Positions 15,814 through 24,746 of a stretch of 26,952 nt of DNA are shown here, piece after piece (position 1 is the first letter of the stretch; every line of letters begins with the position of its first letter). Position numbers and translations under genes: made by a program. The notes below the pieces were generated by a model. It was not told the DNA's origin and ran no database searches. It saw nothing but the letters and a program-made list of their open reading frames with translations. The DNA comes from an uncultured Acetatifactor sp. (GTDB lineage Bacteria > Bacillota > Clostridia > Lachnospirales > Lachnospiraceae). The stretch covers positions 1-26,952 of the forward strand of contig CAKRRD010000043.1 in assembly GCA_934394815.1 (NCBI GenBank), read 5' to 3'.

Positions 15814-17186
15814 TTTTTCCGCCTGCGTTTCTTACGTCTGCTCTGCTGTACCTGATAGAGCAGGAAAATCAACAACAGCAATACCACCAGAATCCCGCAA
15901 ATTACCAGAAAAACTCCGAAATTCACTTCGGAATTTTCTGTAGAAGAAACCGGAAGCTTCCCGGCGGCATCGGCCATGGTGATCACAGCCCCTGAAGAGT
16001 CCACTGCCTGAGACTCTGTCGCCTGAGAAGCCGGACTTTCCTGTCGGGCTTCTTCGGCCGCTTTTTCCTGATCGACAAAGGGCTGCGCAAAGGTGATGGG
16101 GTCACTTTCCGTAAACAGATCCGCCTGATTGTAACCGCGGACGGTGATCACCGGCTGTTCGCCCTTCGTGAAAGCCACAGAAAAGGTAAAGGTATCCGCA
16201 TAGGTTCCTGCCATGATGTCCAGATCTGGCCAGGGAAGCAGTTCGGAATAGGTCTTCCCGCCGTCGGTACTGTAATCATAATACATCATGGGACAGTCGT
16301 AATCTGTGGCAGTGACTTCCAGCGCCACTTCTCCGGTCTCATAGTCTGCACTCTTAAGTGTCAGCAGACAGATATCCGGCTCGGTCTTGTCCCGGACCGT
16401 TACCGGCAGAATGGTCTGCAGGGAGGTTATTTCCGGAAGCTTATCTGCTTCAGCACTGTAATCCACCCCCAGACTTGTGCTGGATAATCCGAAATATTTT
16501 GCCACGGACAGCGCATCTTCCCTGCCAAATTTCTTCCAGTCTTCTTCCGTCTGGCAATAAGGCGTATCCCGGCTCTCATCTACGTGGCAATGCTCGATGA
16601 TGACGGAAGGTACGGATCTGGCGGTACTTTCTCTTATGATACCGTAATAGTCGTCACCGTTATCCTTGAGCTTTGTCTTGACTCCCCGTAAGAACAGTCC
16701 CATATCCTGCATCTGCTGCAACTGTTCCCAGCCAAACTGATAGCCATAGGCATTGTAAGGCTGTACCGAAGAAATCCAGACCTCAGACCCGAACAGCGTA
16801 TGCTCCGCAGAAGCATTGTAATGGATACTGAACAGGAAATCCGCATTCCGGTCCGCCGCAAACTGTGCCCGGTCTGCCAGAGACATGGAGACATCCTCCG
16901 TGTGCGTCAGATAGACATCCACATTATCGTATTTTATTAATTCCTCATACATGGCCAGGGCTGTCACCATGGTCATTTTCTTCTCCTGGGCGGGACCTTC
17001 CAGCGTCCCTTCGTTGTCACCGCCGTGTCCCGGATCAATGACGATAATAACGCGCTCTCCTGTCTCCTGCGCCCTGGGTGCCGCCAGTGCCTGCAGGGGA
17101 TCTTCAAAAAAACAGGCTGCCGCAAGACTGACCGCACAGATCACCGTCCTGACTAACAGCCCTTTTTGCCTTTTCCATACTTTCAT
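15768..17186 (-). CDS. N-acetylmuramoyl-L-alanine amidase with C-terminal membrane anchor
   Basis: A 472-residue protein with a signal peptide (hydrophobic residues 10-26, likely cleavage near ALA/AP at 34-37). Residues 45-235 form an Amidase_3 domain; zinc-type ligands fit His54 (DPGHGGD), Glu68 and His122 (SIHYNAS), and the catalytic Glu fits Glu198 (VIIEHCH). A beta-rich extracellular region follows, then a Ser/Ala/Gln-rich stretch. The C-terminus has a TM helix (about 423-445) and a very basic tail. The enzyme cuts the amide bond between muramic acid and the stem peptide. An anchor at the C-terminus is unusual for this family. The ATG follows an AAAGGA site located just after a terminator hairpin. 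The 3' end overlaps the YlbJ-like gene by 46 bases. Confidence 0.93.
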   Translation of the reverse strand: MKVWKRQKGLLVRTVICAVSLAAACFFEDPLQALAAPRAQETGERVIIVIDPGHGGDNEGTLEGPAQEKKMTMVTALAMYEELIKYDNVDVYLTHTEDVSMSLADRAQFAADRNADFLFSIHYNASAEHTLFGSEVWISSVQPYNAYGYQFGWEQLQQMQDMGLFLRGVKTKLKDNGDDYYGIIRESTARSVPSVIIEHCHVDESRDTPYCQTEEDWKKFGREDALSVAKYFGLSSTSLGVDYSAEADKLPEITSLQTILPVTVRDKTEPDICLLTLKSADYETGEVALEVTATDYDCPMMYYDYSTDGGKTYSELLPWPDLDIMAGTYADTFTFSVAFTKGEQPVITVRGYNQADLFTESDPITFAQPFVDQEKAAEEARQESPASQATESQAVDSSGAVITMADAAGKLPVSSTENSEVNFGVFLVICGILVVLLLLIFLLYQVQQSRRKKRRRKNHSRNVSGDIRNHPR

Positions 17187-17207
17187 TTATCGGATTCCTT
17201 TATTTTT

Positions 17208-17239
17208 AAAAAACCAGCTTTCAGCAGAAAACTGGTTTT
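17208..17239 (-). terminator. Hairpin terminator after the coiled-coil protein gene
   Basis: A 13-base stem (17210-17222 with 17227-17239) has one mismatch and a four-base AGCA loop. On the minus strand its 3' arm runs into TTTTTT. It lies 13 bases after the stop at 17253 and ends about 22 bases before the amidase ATG. The flanking A and T runs could allow weak action in both directions. Confidence 0.85.
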
Positions 17240-17252
17240 ATTGTTATACTTA

Positions 17253-17852
17253 TTACATTACATCCAGATTGTCATTTCCGTCGGAAGTATCTTCCACATC
17301 CTCCAGATCCTCGTCCACCGGGTGAAGCTCATTACGGTTGGACTGGATGATATCACGATACTGGTTCAGATTGCCGATCAGAGCATCATAATTGGCACTG
17401 GCCTGCTGTGTGGAGGCGGAAATAATGTTCTCCAGATGTGCCAGCATATCATCCATATACTGCATGGCAGCGGACTTTACATTGTTGGCCTCGATGGTGG
17501 CGTTGTCCAGAATCTCCTGTGCCTGTTTGCTGGCCATGGTAACGACCTCATTGGCCTGGGCATAAGCCTGCTGCATGATCTCATGCTCGTTGATCAGTTC
17601 ATTGGTATGGACGGTAGCCTCATTGATCAATGCTTCCGCCTTGGCCTTTGCATCGTTTAAGATGGCCTCCTTATTGCTGATGATCTTCTGGTAGCGCTTG
17701 ATCTCATCCGGGGTCTTCATACGCAGTTCCCGCAGTAATTCGTCGATCTCGTCCTTGTTCACGATGATCTCGGTACTGGACATGAACTTTGGTTTGCAAC
17801 CCTCGATGTATTCTTCTATTTCATCAATTAACTGTTCGATTCTGCTGCTCAT
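17253..17852 (-). CDS. Coiled-coil protein, DivIVA/ATP synthase b-like, unknown
   Basis: A 199-residue, almost wholly helical protein. Long heptad-like stretches rich in Ala, Glu, Lys and Gln run from about residue 50 to 165 (AILNDAKAKAEALINEA and similar). The C-terminus is acidic (ELHPVDEDLEDVEDTSDGND). No catalytic motif is seen. Such proteins next to coaD in Clostridia are often named ATPase or V-type ATP synthase subunit-like, on coiled-coil similarity alone. A division or scaffold role is possible but not shown. The ATG at 17852 has an AAGGAGAG site, and it lies 14 bases after coaD, so it is probably co-transcribed. A terminator follows. Confidence 0.85.
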   Translation of the reverse strand: MSSRIEQLIDEIEEYIEGCKPKFMSSTEIIVNKDEIDELLRELRMKTPDEIKRYQKIISNKEAILNDAKAKAEALINEATVHTNELINEHEIMQQAYAQANEVVTMASKQAQEILDNATIEANNVKSAAMQYMDDMLAHLENIISASTQQASANYDALIGNLNQYRDIIQSNRNELHPVDEDLEDVEDTSDGNDNLDVM

Positions 17853-17866
17853 GAAACTCTCCTTAT

Positions 17867-18376
17867 TTACACATCACTATACTCTGAAAGCTTTTTACTG
17901 CGATATTTGTCGTAGATCAGTTTCGCCACAAAATCCGGAACACAGGGGGTGATGTCTCCGTCAAAGCTTGCAATCTGCTTGATGGCGGAAGAACTGAGGT
18001 AAGCGTATTCCAGACTGGTGGTCAAAAATACGGTATCTATTCTGCCGTGGGATAACATCCGGTTGGTCTGGGCCATCTGTAATTCATACTCGAAATCCGT
18101 AATGGCGCGTAAGCCACGGACGATGACATGCAGATCCTTTTCTCTGGCATAATCCACTAAAAGCCCGCTGAAACTGTCGATCTGCACATTGGGCAGGTCT
18201 TTTGTGGCTTCTTCTAGTATCTTAACACGTTCCTCTACAGAAAACAACGGTGTCTTTTCTTTATTGTTCAAAACACTTACGATGAGAATATCAAATATTT
18301 CGGAGGCCCGCCTTATGATATCCATATGTCCGTTGGTGACGGGATCAAAGCTTCCGGTGTAAACAGCTCTTTTCAT
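17867..18376 (-). CDS. coaD: Phosphopantetheine adenylyltransferase
   Basis: A 169-residue protein with the nucleotidyltransferase opening [22 protein letters not shown] being residues 14-17. A late ATP-binding LSSSAIKQI matches the usual SSTxxR/K-type motif. It adenylates 4'-phosphopantetheine to dephospho-CoA, the penultimate step of CoA synthesis. Length and motifs are typical. The ATG at 18376 follows an AAAGG site. It lies 21 bases downstream of rsmD, the common rsmD-coaD pair. Confidence 0.97.
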   Translation of the reverse strand: MKRAVYTGSFDPVTNGHMDIIRRASEIFDILIVSVLNNKEKTPLFSVEERVKILEEATKDLPNVQIDSFSGLLVDYAREKDLHVIVRGLRAITDFEYELQMAQTNRMLSHGRIDTVFLTTSLEYAYLSSSAIKQIASFDGDITPCVPDFVAKLIYDKYRSKKLSEYSDV

Positions 18377-18397
18377 ATAAGTCCATGCCTTTCAGTG

Positions 18398-18946
18398 TTA
18401 CTTCCTGCGAAGGAACACATGCTTGTTGGTTTTGTATTTTTTCTCACGGATCACTTCAAACCCTAAATCTTCCGCATAGGAGAAATCGGTATGCAGCGAA
18501 GCCTCTGCAAGAATCAGGGTCTCTTCGGAGACATATTTGGCATAGCGCAGCTGCTCCAAGACTCTGCGCTCCTGTTCCTGATCGTAGGGGGGATCCATGA
18601 AGATTACATCTACATGCTTTTCATAGATGCCCGTCAGTCCTGCACAGGCATCCTGCTTTAATACTATAGCACGGTCTTTCATTTTCGTAAATGCCAGATT
18701 GTCCTCAATGCATGCCAGGGCTTTCGGGGCATTTTCGATAAAATAGGCTTTTCTGGCACCGCGGCTTAAGGCCTCAATGCCGATACCGCCGCTGCCGCTG
18801 AAAATATCTACAAATACACAATCCGGAATATAGGTCTGCAACATATTAAAAAGGGTTTCCTTGATCCTGTCGGTAGTAGGTCTGGTATCCATGCCTTCCG
18901 GTGTTTTTAACGGCAGACTTCTTGCGGTTCCTGCAATAACTCTCAT
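18398..18946 (-). CDS. rsmD: 16S rRNA (guanine(966)-N(2))-methyltransferase
   Basis: A 182-residue Rossmann-fold methyltransferase. It opens MRVIAGTARSLPLKTP, has the TRPTTDRIKETLFNML element, the SAM-binding FVDIFSGSGGIGIEALSRGA, and the catalytic MDPPYD motif. RsmD methylates G966 of 16S rRNA in the E. coli numbering. The ATG at 18946 has a GGAG site upstream. It follows the topoisomerase A gene by 37 bases and precedes coaD. Confidence 0.96.
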   Translation of the reverse strand: MRVIAGTARSLPLKTPEGMDTRPTTDRIKETLFNMLQTYIPDCVFVDIFSGSGGIGIEALSRGARKAYFIENAPKALACIEDNLAFTKMKDRAIVLKQDACAGLTGIYEKHVDVIFMDPPYDQEQERRVLEQLRYAKYVSEETLILAEASLHTDFSYAEDLGFEVIREKKYKTNKHVFLRRK

Positions 18947-18983
18947 ATGCTTTTTCTCCGTTTTCTGAATGCTTATTATTTTG

Positions 18984-21224
18984 CTATACTCTGACCTTGG
19001 TGCCCTTGCTGTCGCGTTTCCCGGGCTTCAGATTGTTCAGGACAAGCTCCTTGCCCTTGTATTCGATGGTGGTCTCTACGGCATTCTTTGTATAATATAC
19101 ATTTTCCACCTGATCGCCGTCGCCCAGCTTCATACCACGGACACCGATGGCCCCCTTCTTCTTCTCGGGAATCTCTTCCACGGCAAAGCGCAGGAAAAAT
19201 CCGGCCTTTGTCTGTAATACGATATTCCGCTGATCCGTAAGGGCTGCAACGCTGACGACACTGTCGCCCTCCGCCAGCTTCGTGGCGGCAACAGTACGTT
19301 TGGTCACGTCGAATTCTCCGCCGTCTACCACTTTTAACATGGACTGGGCGGTAGCAAAGATCACCTGACACAGATTCAGTTCCTTCTGGCTGGTGATATA
19401 GACGATCTCTTCGGTCTTCTGACTGAAATTACTTACGTTATCTATGGGTGTGCCCTTGTCACGGAACTTCCCGTAAGGCAGATCCAGCACCTTGATCGTA
19501 TGCATCTGTCCGGTGTTGGTGAACAGGCAGATACGGCCGGTATTTTTACAGGTGAAGATGTATTTATTCTCTGCATCCGCAGCTTCTTTATTCCGCTCGT
19601 AGGTAGAGACATCCACGGTCTTGGCATAGCCGAACCGATCCATCAGGAAGACCACATCCATCTCTTCCAGTTCCTTCTCCTTGTAGACCGCTTCCTGTCC
19701 GTTCTCGATGACAGTCTTGCGGGGATGGCTGTATTCCTTCTTGAAGCCGTCCAGTTCGTTCATGATGACCTGGGCCATGGAATCTCTGCGGTCCAGGATA
19801 TCCTCGTAGCGATAGATATTGGCCATGGTCTCTTCGTGCTCGTTGATCAGTGCTTCCAGTTCAAGACCGATCAGCTTATACAGACGCATCTCCAGAATGG
19901 CATTTGCCTGTTTCTCGGTGAACTGAAGCTGGGCCGCCATGATCTTCGACTCTTTGGACTTGAATTTGATGCCCTCCACCTTACCTTCTACAAGACAGGC
20001 TTTTGCCATGGCACGGTCCTTGGAACCCCGTAATATTTCGATGACCAGATCGATCACGTTGCAGGCCTTGATCAGACCTTCCTGAATCTCCTTGCGCTCC
20101 TGCTCTTTGGCTAACAGATTGGTATATTTTCTGGTAGCTACTTCAAACTGAAAGTCCGCATTGGCTTTAATAATCTGCTTTAAGCCCATGGTTTCCGGCC
20201 TGCCGTCTGCAATGGCCAGCATGTTCACACCGAAGGTATCTTCCAGACGGGTTTTCTTGTAAAGCATGTTCACAAAGTTCTCAGGATCGGCATCCTTTCG
20301 CAGTTCGATGACGATACGGATGCCCTCCTTGGAGGACTGGTTGGAAATATCCACGATATCCTGGGTCTTCTTCGTCTCGGACAGGGCTGCCACATCGGAT
20401 AAAAACTTCGCGATATTGGCACCGATCATGGTATAGGGGATCTCGGTGATCACCACGTTGGTCTTGCCGGCCTTCCCCTTCTGGAATTCCACTTTGCCCC
20501 GCAGCTTGATCTTGCCGGTTCCAGTCTCATAGATGTCTTCCAGTTCATCCTTATTGATAACGATGCCGCCGGTGGGGAAATCCGGTCCCTTCAGGTAACG
20601 CATCAGTTCTTTTGTTGTAATCTCATTATTGAGCATATAAGCCTTTACGGCATCGATGACTTCTCCAAGATTATGAGGGGGGATGCTGGTGGCCATACCG
20701 ACGGCGATACCCTCGGAGCCGTTGACCAACAGATTGGGGATCTTTACCGGCAGTACGGACGGCTCTTTTTCCGTCTCATCGAAGTTCGGAACAAAGTCTA
20801 CCACATCCTTGTCCAGATCTGCCAGAAATGCTTCCTGGGTCACCTTCTGGAGTCTGGCCTCGGTGTAACGCATGGCTGCTGCACCGTCTCCTTCGATGTT
20901 GCCAAAGTTGCCGTGGCCATCGATCAGGGGCATCCCCTTTTTGAAATCCTGGCTCATGACTACCAGAGCCTCATAGATGGAACTGTCGCCGTGGGGATGA
21001 TATTTACCCATGGTATCACCTACGATACGGGCACTCTTACGGTAGGGGCGGTCGTAACGGATCCCCAGTTCGTGCATATCGTAGAGGGTTCTTCGCTGTA
21101 CCGGCTTCAGACCGTCTCGGACATCCGGTAGTGCTCTTGCGATGATAACGCTCATGGCATAGTCGATGAACGATTTCTGCATCTCCTCGGAGTATTCTGT
21201 TTTTATGATTCTGCTGTCGTCCAT
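18984..21224 (-). CDS. parC: Type IIA topoisomerase subunit A, ParC/GyrA-like without a GyrA box
   Basis: A 746-residue breakage-reunion subunit. The catalytic tyrosine is Tyr120 ([11 protein letters not shown]). The quinolone region is [12 protein letters not shown], with Ser81 and Glu85 at the positions of E. coli GyrA Ser83 and Asp87. The C-terminal beta-pinwheel begins near residue 515, but the place of the GyrA box (QRRGGKG) reads [14 protein letters not shown] at about 540-553, so supercoiling activity is doubtful and a decatenase or relaxing role fits better. The N-terminal half looks about equally close to GyrA and ParC, so the symbol is provisional. The ATG at 21224 follows a GGAG site, 46 bases after subunit B. 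Confidence 0.85.
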   Translation of the reverse strand: MDDSRIIKTEYSEEMQKSFIDYAMSVIIARALPDVRDGLKPVQRRTLYDMHELGIRYDRPYRKSARIVGDTMGKYHPHGDSSIYEALVVMSQDFKKGMPLIDGHGNFGNIEGDGAAAMRYTEARLQKVTQEAFLADLDKDVVDFVPNFDETEKEPSVLPVKIPNLLVNGSEGIAVGMATSIPPHNLGEVIDAVKAYMLNNEITTKELMRYLKGPDFPTGGIVINKDELEDIYETGTGKIKLRGKVEFQKGKAGKTNVVITEIPYTMIGANIAKFLSDVAALSETKKTQDIVDISNQSSKEGIRIVIELRKDADPENFVNMLYKKTRLEDTFGVNMLAIADGRPETMGLKQIIKANADFQFEVATRKYTNLLAKEQERKEIQEGLIKACNVIDLVIEILRGSKDRAMAKACLVEGKVEGIKFKSKESKIMAAQLQFTEKQANAILEMRLYKLIGLELEALINEHEETMANIYRYEDILDRRDSMAQVIMNELDGFKKEYSHPRKTVIENGQEAVYKEKELEEMDVVFLMDRFGYAKTVDVSTYERNKEAADAENKYIFTCKNTGRICLFTNTGQMHTIKVLDLPYGKFRDKGTPIDNVSNFSQKTEEIVYITSQKELNLCQVIFATAQSMLKVVDGGEFDVTKRTVAATKLAEGDSVVSVAALTDQRNIVLQTKAGFFLRFAVEEIPEKKKGAIGVRGMKLGDGDQVENVYYTKNAVETTIEYKGKELVLNNLKPGKRDSKGTKVRV

Positions 21225-21270
21225 TTATAGTCTCCGTTCTTTCTGACATTACAGTTTGGATCCTGCGTTA

Positions 21271-23193
21271 CTAGATGTCTAATTCCGCATCTGTAGCGTG
21301 ATCGTAAATAAATGCTTTTCTGGGCGGTACATCCGTACCCATGAGAAGCTCGGTCATCTCGGAAGCCATGCGGGCATCCTCAATCTCCACCAATTTTAAC
21401 ATCCTGCGTTCCGGATCCAGTGTGGTCTCCCACAGCTGTTCGGCATCCATCTCGCCCAGACCTTTGTAACGCTGTAGGGTAAAGGGACCCTTGTGGGTCT
21501 TACGGTATTTTTCCAGCGCTTTGTCATCATACAGATATTTCTCTTCTCCCTTGGAGGGCATGGCCTTGTATAAGGGAGGCATTGCTATGTATACGTGGCC
21601 TTCGAAGATCAGATCCGGCATGAAGCGGTAGAATAAAGTAAGCAGCAAAGTGGAAATATGTGCACCGTCCACATCGGCATCCGCCATAATGATGATCTTG
21701 TCGTAACGTAATTTACTGATATCGAAATCGTTGCCGTAACCCTCGGAGAAGCCGCAGCCGAAGGCATTGATCATGGTCTTGATCTCGGCATTGGCCAGTA
21801 CCTTGTCGATGCTGGCCTTCTCCACGTTCAGGATCTTACCGCGGATGGGAAGGATGGCCTGATACATACGGTTTCTGGCGGTCTTGGCACTGCCGCCCGC
21901 AGAATCACCCTCTACGATGAAGATCTCACACTTGGAGGGATCTCTGGATTCACAGTTGGCCAGTTTGCCGTTGGAATCAAAGGAGAATTTCTGCTTCGTC
22001 AGCATATTGGTCTTTGCCTTCTCCTCTGTCTTACGGATCTTGGCAGCCTTTTCCGCACAGCCGATAATATTTTTCAGAGTCTCCAGATTGCGGTCGAAGA
22101 ACCGGACGATTTCTTCCCCGGTCACCTTGGCCACGGCCTTGGCGGCATCCTGGTTGTCCAGCTTCGTCTTGGTCTGTCCTTCAAAACGGGGATCCGGGTG
22201 CTTGATGGATACTACGGCCGTCATTCCGTTACGGACATCGGCACCGGTAAAGTTTGCATCCTTTTCCTTCAGGATGTTCAGCTCTCTGGCATAAGTATTG
22301 ATCACGTTGGTGAACTGGGTCTTGAAACCGGTGAGGTGGGTGCCACCCTCGGAGTTGTAAATATTATTACAGAAACCCAGTACATTCTCGTGGAATTCGT
22401 TGACATACTGGAAAGCCACTTCCACGGAGATGCCTTCGCTCTCGCCGGAGAAGAAAATGACATCGTGTACGGTCTCCTTGGAACGGTTCATATCCTTTAT
22501 GAAGCCGATGATGCCTTCCGGTTCATGGTAGGTGACTTTCTCGGGTTCTTCTTTTCGCTTGTCTTCAAAAAGGATCGTAAGCTTCGGATTCAGATAAGCG
22601 GTCTCGTGGAGACGGCTCTTGACTTCATCTTCCTTGAAACGGGTCTTATCGAAGATGGTGTCATCCGGCAGAAAATTGATAGTCGTACCGGTCTCTCTGG
22701 TCTTACCTACTACGGGAAGCAGACCGTCCACCAGATCCATGACAGGGATACCTCTTTCATAACGGTCCTCATAGATGCAGCCACCGCTTTTGACCCTGAC
22801 AGTCAATTTTGTGGAAAGAGCATTTACCACGGAGGAACCTACGCCGTGCAGACCACCGCTGGTCTTGTAGGCGGAATTGTCGAACTTACCACCCGCATGC
22901 AGGGTCGTGAATACCAGACGCTCCGCACTGATTCCCTTTTCGTGCATTCCCACAGGAATACCACGTCCGTTATCTTCTACGGTGGCGGAACCGTCCGCCT
23001 CCAGAGTTACTTTTATTGTATCGCAGTATCCGGCCAAATGCTCGTCCACAGAGTTGTCCACGATCTCGTAGATCAGGTGGTTCAGCCCCTTGGTGGAGAC
23101 ACTGCCGATATACATTCCAGGTCTCTTTCTTACCGCTTCCAGGCCTTCCAGGACGGTAATACTCGAGGCGTCATAATTATTGTCTTTTGCCAT
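21271..23193 (-). CDS. parE: Type IIA topoisomerase subunit B, ParE/GyrB-like
   Basis: A 640-residue ATPase subunit. The GHKL motifs include EIVDNSVDEHLAG with Glu43 as the likely general base and Asn47 as magnesium ligand, VEDNGRGIP near 72-80, and GGLHGVGSSVVNALS near 113-126. The TOPRIM part has IVEGDSAGGSA and MADADVDGAHI. The first TOPRIM stretch continues NRMYQAILPIRGKILNVEKA, which is more GyrB-like than typical ParE. It lacks the long insertion of enterobacterial GyrB. With subunit A it should form an ATP-dependent type II topoisomerase. The ATG at 23193 follows an AAGGAG site; a promoter lies about 35 bases upstream. Confidence 0.87.
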   Translation of the reverse strand: MAKDNNYDASSITVLEGLEAVRKRPGMYIGSVSTKGLNHLIYEIVDNSVDEHLAGYCDTIKVTLEADGSATVEDNGRGIPVGMHEKGISAERLVFTTLHAGGKFDNSAYKTSGGLHGVGSSVVNALSTKLTVRVKSGGCIYEDRYERGIPVMDLVDGLLPVVGKTRETGTTINFLPDDTIFDKTRFKEDEVKSRLHETAYLNPKLTILFEDKRKEEPEKVTYHEPEGIIGFIKDMNRSKETVHDVIFFSGESEGISVEVAFQYVNEFHENVLGFCNNIYNSEGGTHLTGFKTQFTNVINTYARELNILKEKDANFTGADVRNGMTAVVSIKHPDPRFEGQTKTKLDNQDAAKAVAKVTGEEIVRFFDRNLETLKNIIGCAEKAAKIRKTEEKAKTNMLTKQKFSFDSNGKLANCESRDPSKCEIFIVEGDSAGGSAKTARNRMYQAILPIRGKILNVEKASIDKVLANAEIKTMINAFGCGFSEGYGNDFDISKLRYDKIIIMADADVDGAHISTLLLTLFYRFMPDLIFEGHVYIAMPPLYKAMPSKGEEKYLYDDKALEKYRKTHKGPFTLQRYKGLGEMDAEQLWETTLDPERRMLKLVEIEDARMASEMTELLMGTDVPPRKAFIYDHATDAELDI

Positions 23194-23228
23194 GAAATGG
23201 AACTCCTTATCAACACATTATTGTCTAT

Positions 23229-23257
23229 AGTATATCACAGATTTTGTGTTTGGAAAA
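23229..23257 (-). promoter_or_regulatory. Promoter of the topoisomerase operon
   Basis: On the minus strand TATACT (23229-23234) is preceded by TG with one base between, an extended -10. The -35 position at 17 bases is a poor TTTTCC (23252-23257). The start would be near 23222, about 29 bases before the subunit B ATG. It lies directly beyond the terminator of the recG-degV operon. Confidence 0.6.
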
Positions 23258-23290
23258 GCAAAAAAATACAAGGGATAGGGTCTTGCTGCA

Positions 23291-23329
23291 AATAAAAAAC
23301 CACCAGTTCTCCGATTCGAAACTGGTGGT
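23291..23329 (-). terminator. Rho-independent terminator of the recG-degV-DUF2500 operon
   Basis: A perfect 10-base stem, ACCACCAGTT (23299-23308) with AACTGGTGGT (23320-23329), closes an 11-base loop. On the minus strand it is followed by TTTTTTATTT. It begins 12 bases after the stop at 23342 and separates that operon from the topoisomerase promoter. Confidence 0.93.
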
Positions 23330-23341
23330 CAAAATGGTCTG

Positions 23342-23767
23342 TTAAGAAATCCCTTTGAATTTATAATCCTTATGATCTTGCGATTGCAATGCTCCAAAGG
23401 ACAGTAACCGGCTGCCACGGAACACTAATTTCCCCTGCTCTCCTTCTTTCAACGTTGAAAAAACAGTATCATCCGCTTCCAGTGTGACAGATTTTTCAGG
23501 ATGCTCCATGTCCTGAAAAGTAATCTGAAGCACCGCTTCTGTCTCTACCAGTCCAGTGGTCACATTTGTGTTCTGGAGGTAAACGACCTGGGAGGTATCG
23601 GCATTTGTATTTTTCGAAAGCACGACCGCTTTTTCCACGGTCTGTGTGCGAAAAGCTCCCCTGCCGCGACGACGCAGGCATAAATAACAGATCCAGAGGA
23701 CGATTGCTATTAAAAACAGGACGGTTAAAATGTTTTCCAATAAGCTAAACTGCATTGGATTTATCAT
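23342..23767 (-). CDS. DUF2500-like single-TM membrane protein
   Basis: A 141-residue protein when started at 23767, which a GGAGG at 23774-23778 supports. The frame runs on to 23851, but that part overlaps degV antisense to no purpose and looks non-coding. There is one N-terminal TM segment (ILTVLFLIAIVLWICYLCL), a basic RRRGRG stop-transfer, then a small beta-rich domain. That domain has QITFQDMEHPEKSVTLEAD and LKEGEQGKLVFRGSRLLSFG, which resembles the DUF2500 pattern of EGD/EGE-G-L followed by a GxxxxxF ending. Function is unknown. It follows degV by 22 bases and is last before the terminator. Confidence 0.72.
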   Translation of the reverse strand: MINPMQFSLLENILTVLFLIAIVLWICYLCLRRRGRGAFRTQTVEKAVVLSKNTNADTSQVVYLQNTNVTTGLVETEAVLQITFQDMEHPEKSVTLEADDTVFSTLKEGEQGKLVFRGSRLLSFGALQSQDHKDYKFKGIS

Positions 23768-23773
23768 ATGGCA

Positions 23774-23778
23774 CCTCC
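23774..23778 (-). promoter_or_regulatory. Ribosome binding site deciding the DUF2500-like start
   Basis: A GGAGG on the minus strand lies 6 bases before the ATG at 23767, in the 22-base gap after the degV stop. This fixes the start well inside the longer open frame. Confidence 0.8.
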
Positions 23779-23789
23779 AGAAAATATTA

Positions 23790-24659
23790 TTATACCGTGA
23801 TCTTCTTACAGCAGGCCAGTGCCAGGGATCCGGGTCCGATATGGCAGGCAACGCTTAAGGACAGCGGATCGATATGAATATCATAGCCGGGGAATTCCGC
23901 CTCCACTTCGGTGCGGAACTGCTCTGCAGCAGCTCTGTCGTGGGTGTATGCGATCTGCATCCAGATATGCTTGTCTTCCGTCATGCCGCCGAAACGCTCG
24001 TTGATATCCTTCTTAATGGCATTGATCATCATAGTCTTGCCCTGTGAGGTGGTTCTGGCCTTGGCAAAAGCGTCCAGCTTTTCTCCCTGAATGGTCAGTA
24101 CCGGCTTCAAACGAAGCATGGTGCCGATGGCTGCCGCCGCCGGAGTGATCCGTCCACCTTTTTTCAGGTAATACAGAGTATCCAGCATAATATAGATACT
24201 GCTGTTGAATTTATCGTTTTCCAGAAATTCTTTGATCTGGGCCGCATTTTTACCGGCTGCTGCAAGCTGCAGGGCATCCAGTGCGGACTGACGCTGGGTT
24301 ACGGATATTCTCTGGTTGTTCACGACCTGGACTCTGCCGTCATACTCCGCTGCAAAGACAAAAGCACTCTGGCAGGAACCGGACAGACCGCTGCTCATGG
24401 GAATGTGTACAATCTCGTCATATTCCTGTAAAAGCTTGTCCCACAGACTGGTAACGTTGTCCGGAGACGGCTGGCTGGTGGCAATATTGGCACCGGATTT
24501 CAGCTTTTCATAGAACTGCTCCTGCGTCAGGTCAATATCTTCGTAATAAGTGACTTCATCAATCATAAAAGGCATGGGAAGTACATAAATTCCAATTTTT
24601 TTCCCCTCCGCCTGCGTAATACCGCTGTTACTGTCTGTTACAATTGCTATTTTTGCCAT
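23790..24659 (-). CDS. DegV family protein, fatty-acid-binding
   Basis: A 289-residue protein with the DegV opening IAIVTDSNSGI, the lipid-pocket segment HIPMSSGLSGSCQSA, and LYYLKKGGRITPAAAAIG. Members bind a fatty acid and act in lipid activation (FakB-type) with a FakA kinase; no FakA is in the window, so the partner is unknown. The ATG at 24659 has a GGGAAGG at somewhat long spacing. It lies between recG, 87 bases upstream, and the DUF2500-like gene. That 87-base gap contains a 7-base dyad (AAATTAC/GTAATTT) with a long loop, but no convincing promoter or terminator. Confidence 0.94.
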   Translation of the reverse strand: MAKIAIVTDSNSGITQAEGKKIGIYVLPMPFMIDEVTYYEDIDLTQEQFYEKLKSGANIATSQPSPDNVTSLWDKLLQEYDEIVHIPMSSGLSGSCQSAFVFAAEYDGRVQVVNNQRISVTQRQSALDALQLAAAGKNAAQIKEFLENDKFNSSIYIMLDTLYYLKKGGRITPAAAAIGTMLRLKPVLTIQGEKLDAFAKARTTSQGKTMMINAIKKDINERFGGMTEDKHIWMQIAYTHDRAAAEQFRTEVEAEFPGYDIHIDPLSLSVACHIGPGSLALACCKKITV

Positions 24660-24746
24660 TTGGTATCTAAACCTTCCCTTTGCATTATTTTGCAGAAATT
24701 ACCCGATTCGCAGTTTGAAACTTTGAACCTAAAAGTAATTTTACTG

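Noticed and set aside
22198..23295. A 365-codon plus-strand open frame
   Set aside because: It is antisense to the well-supported topoisomerase B gene, has no recognisable motifs or suitable context, and runs through that gene's promoter.
23768..23851. Upstream extension of the DUF2500-like protein to 23851
   Set aside because: It overlaps the degV 3' end, and a good GGAGG site points to the ATG at 23767.
24660..24746. Terminator or promoter between recG and degV
   Set aside because: Only a 7-base dyad with a long loop and scattered AT-rich elements are present, with no T-run or paired -35/-10.
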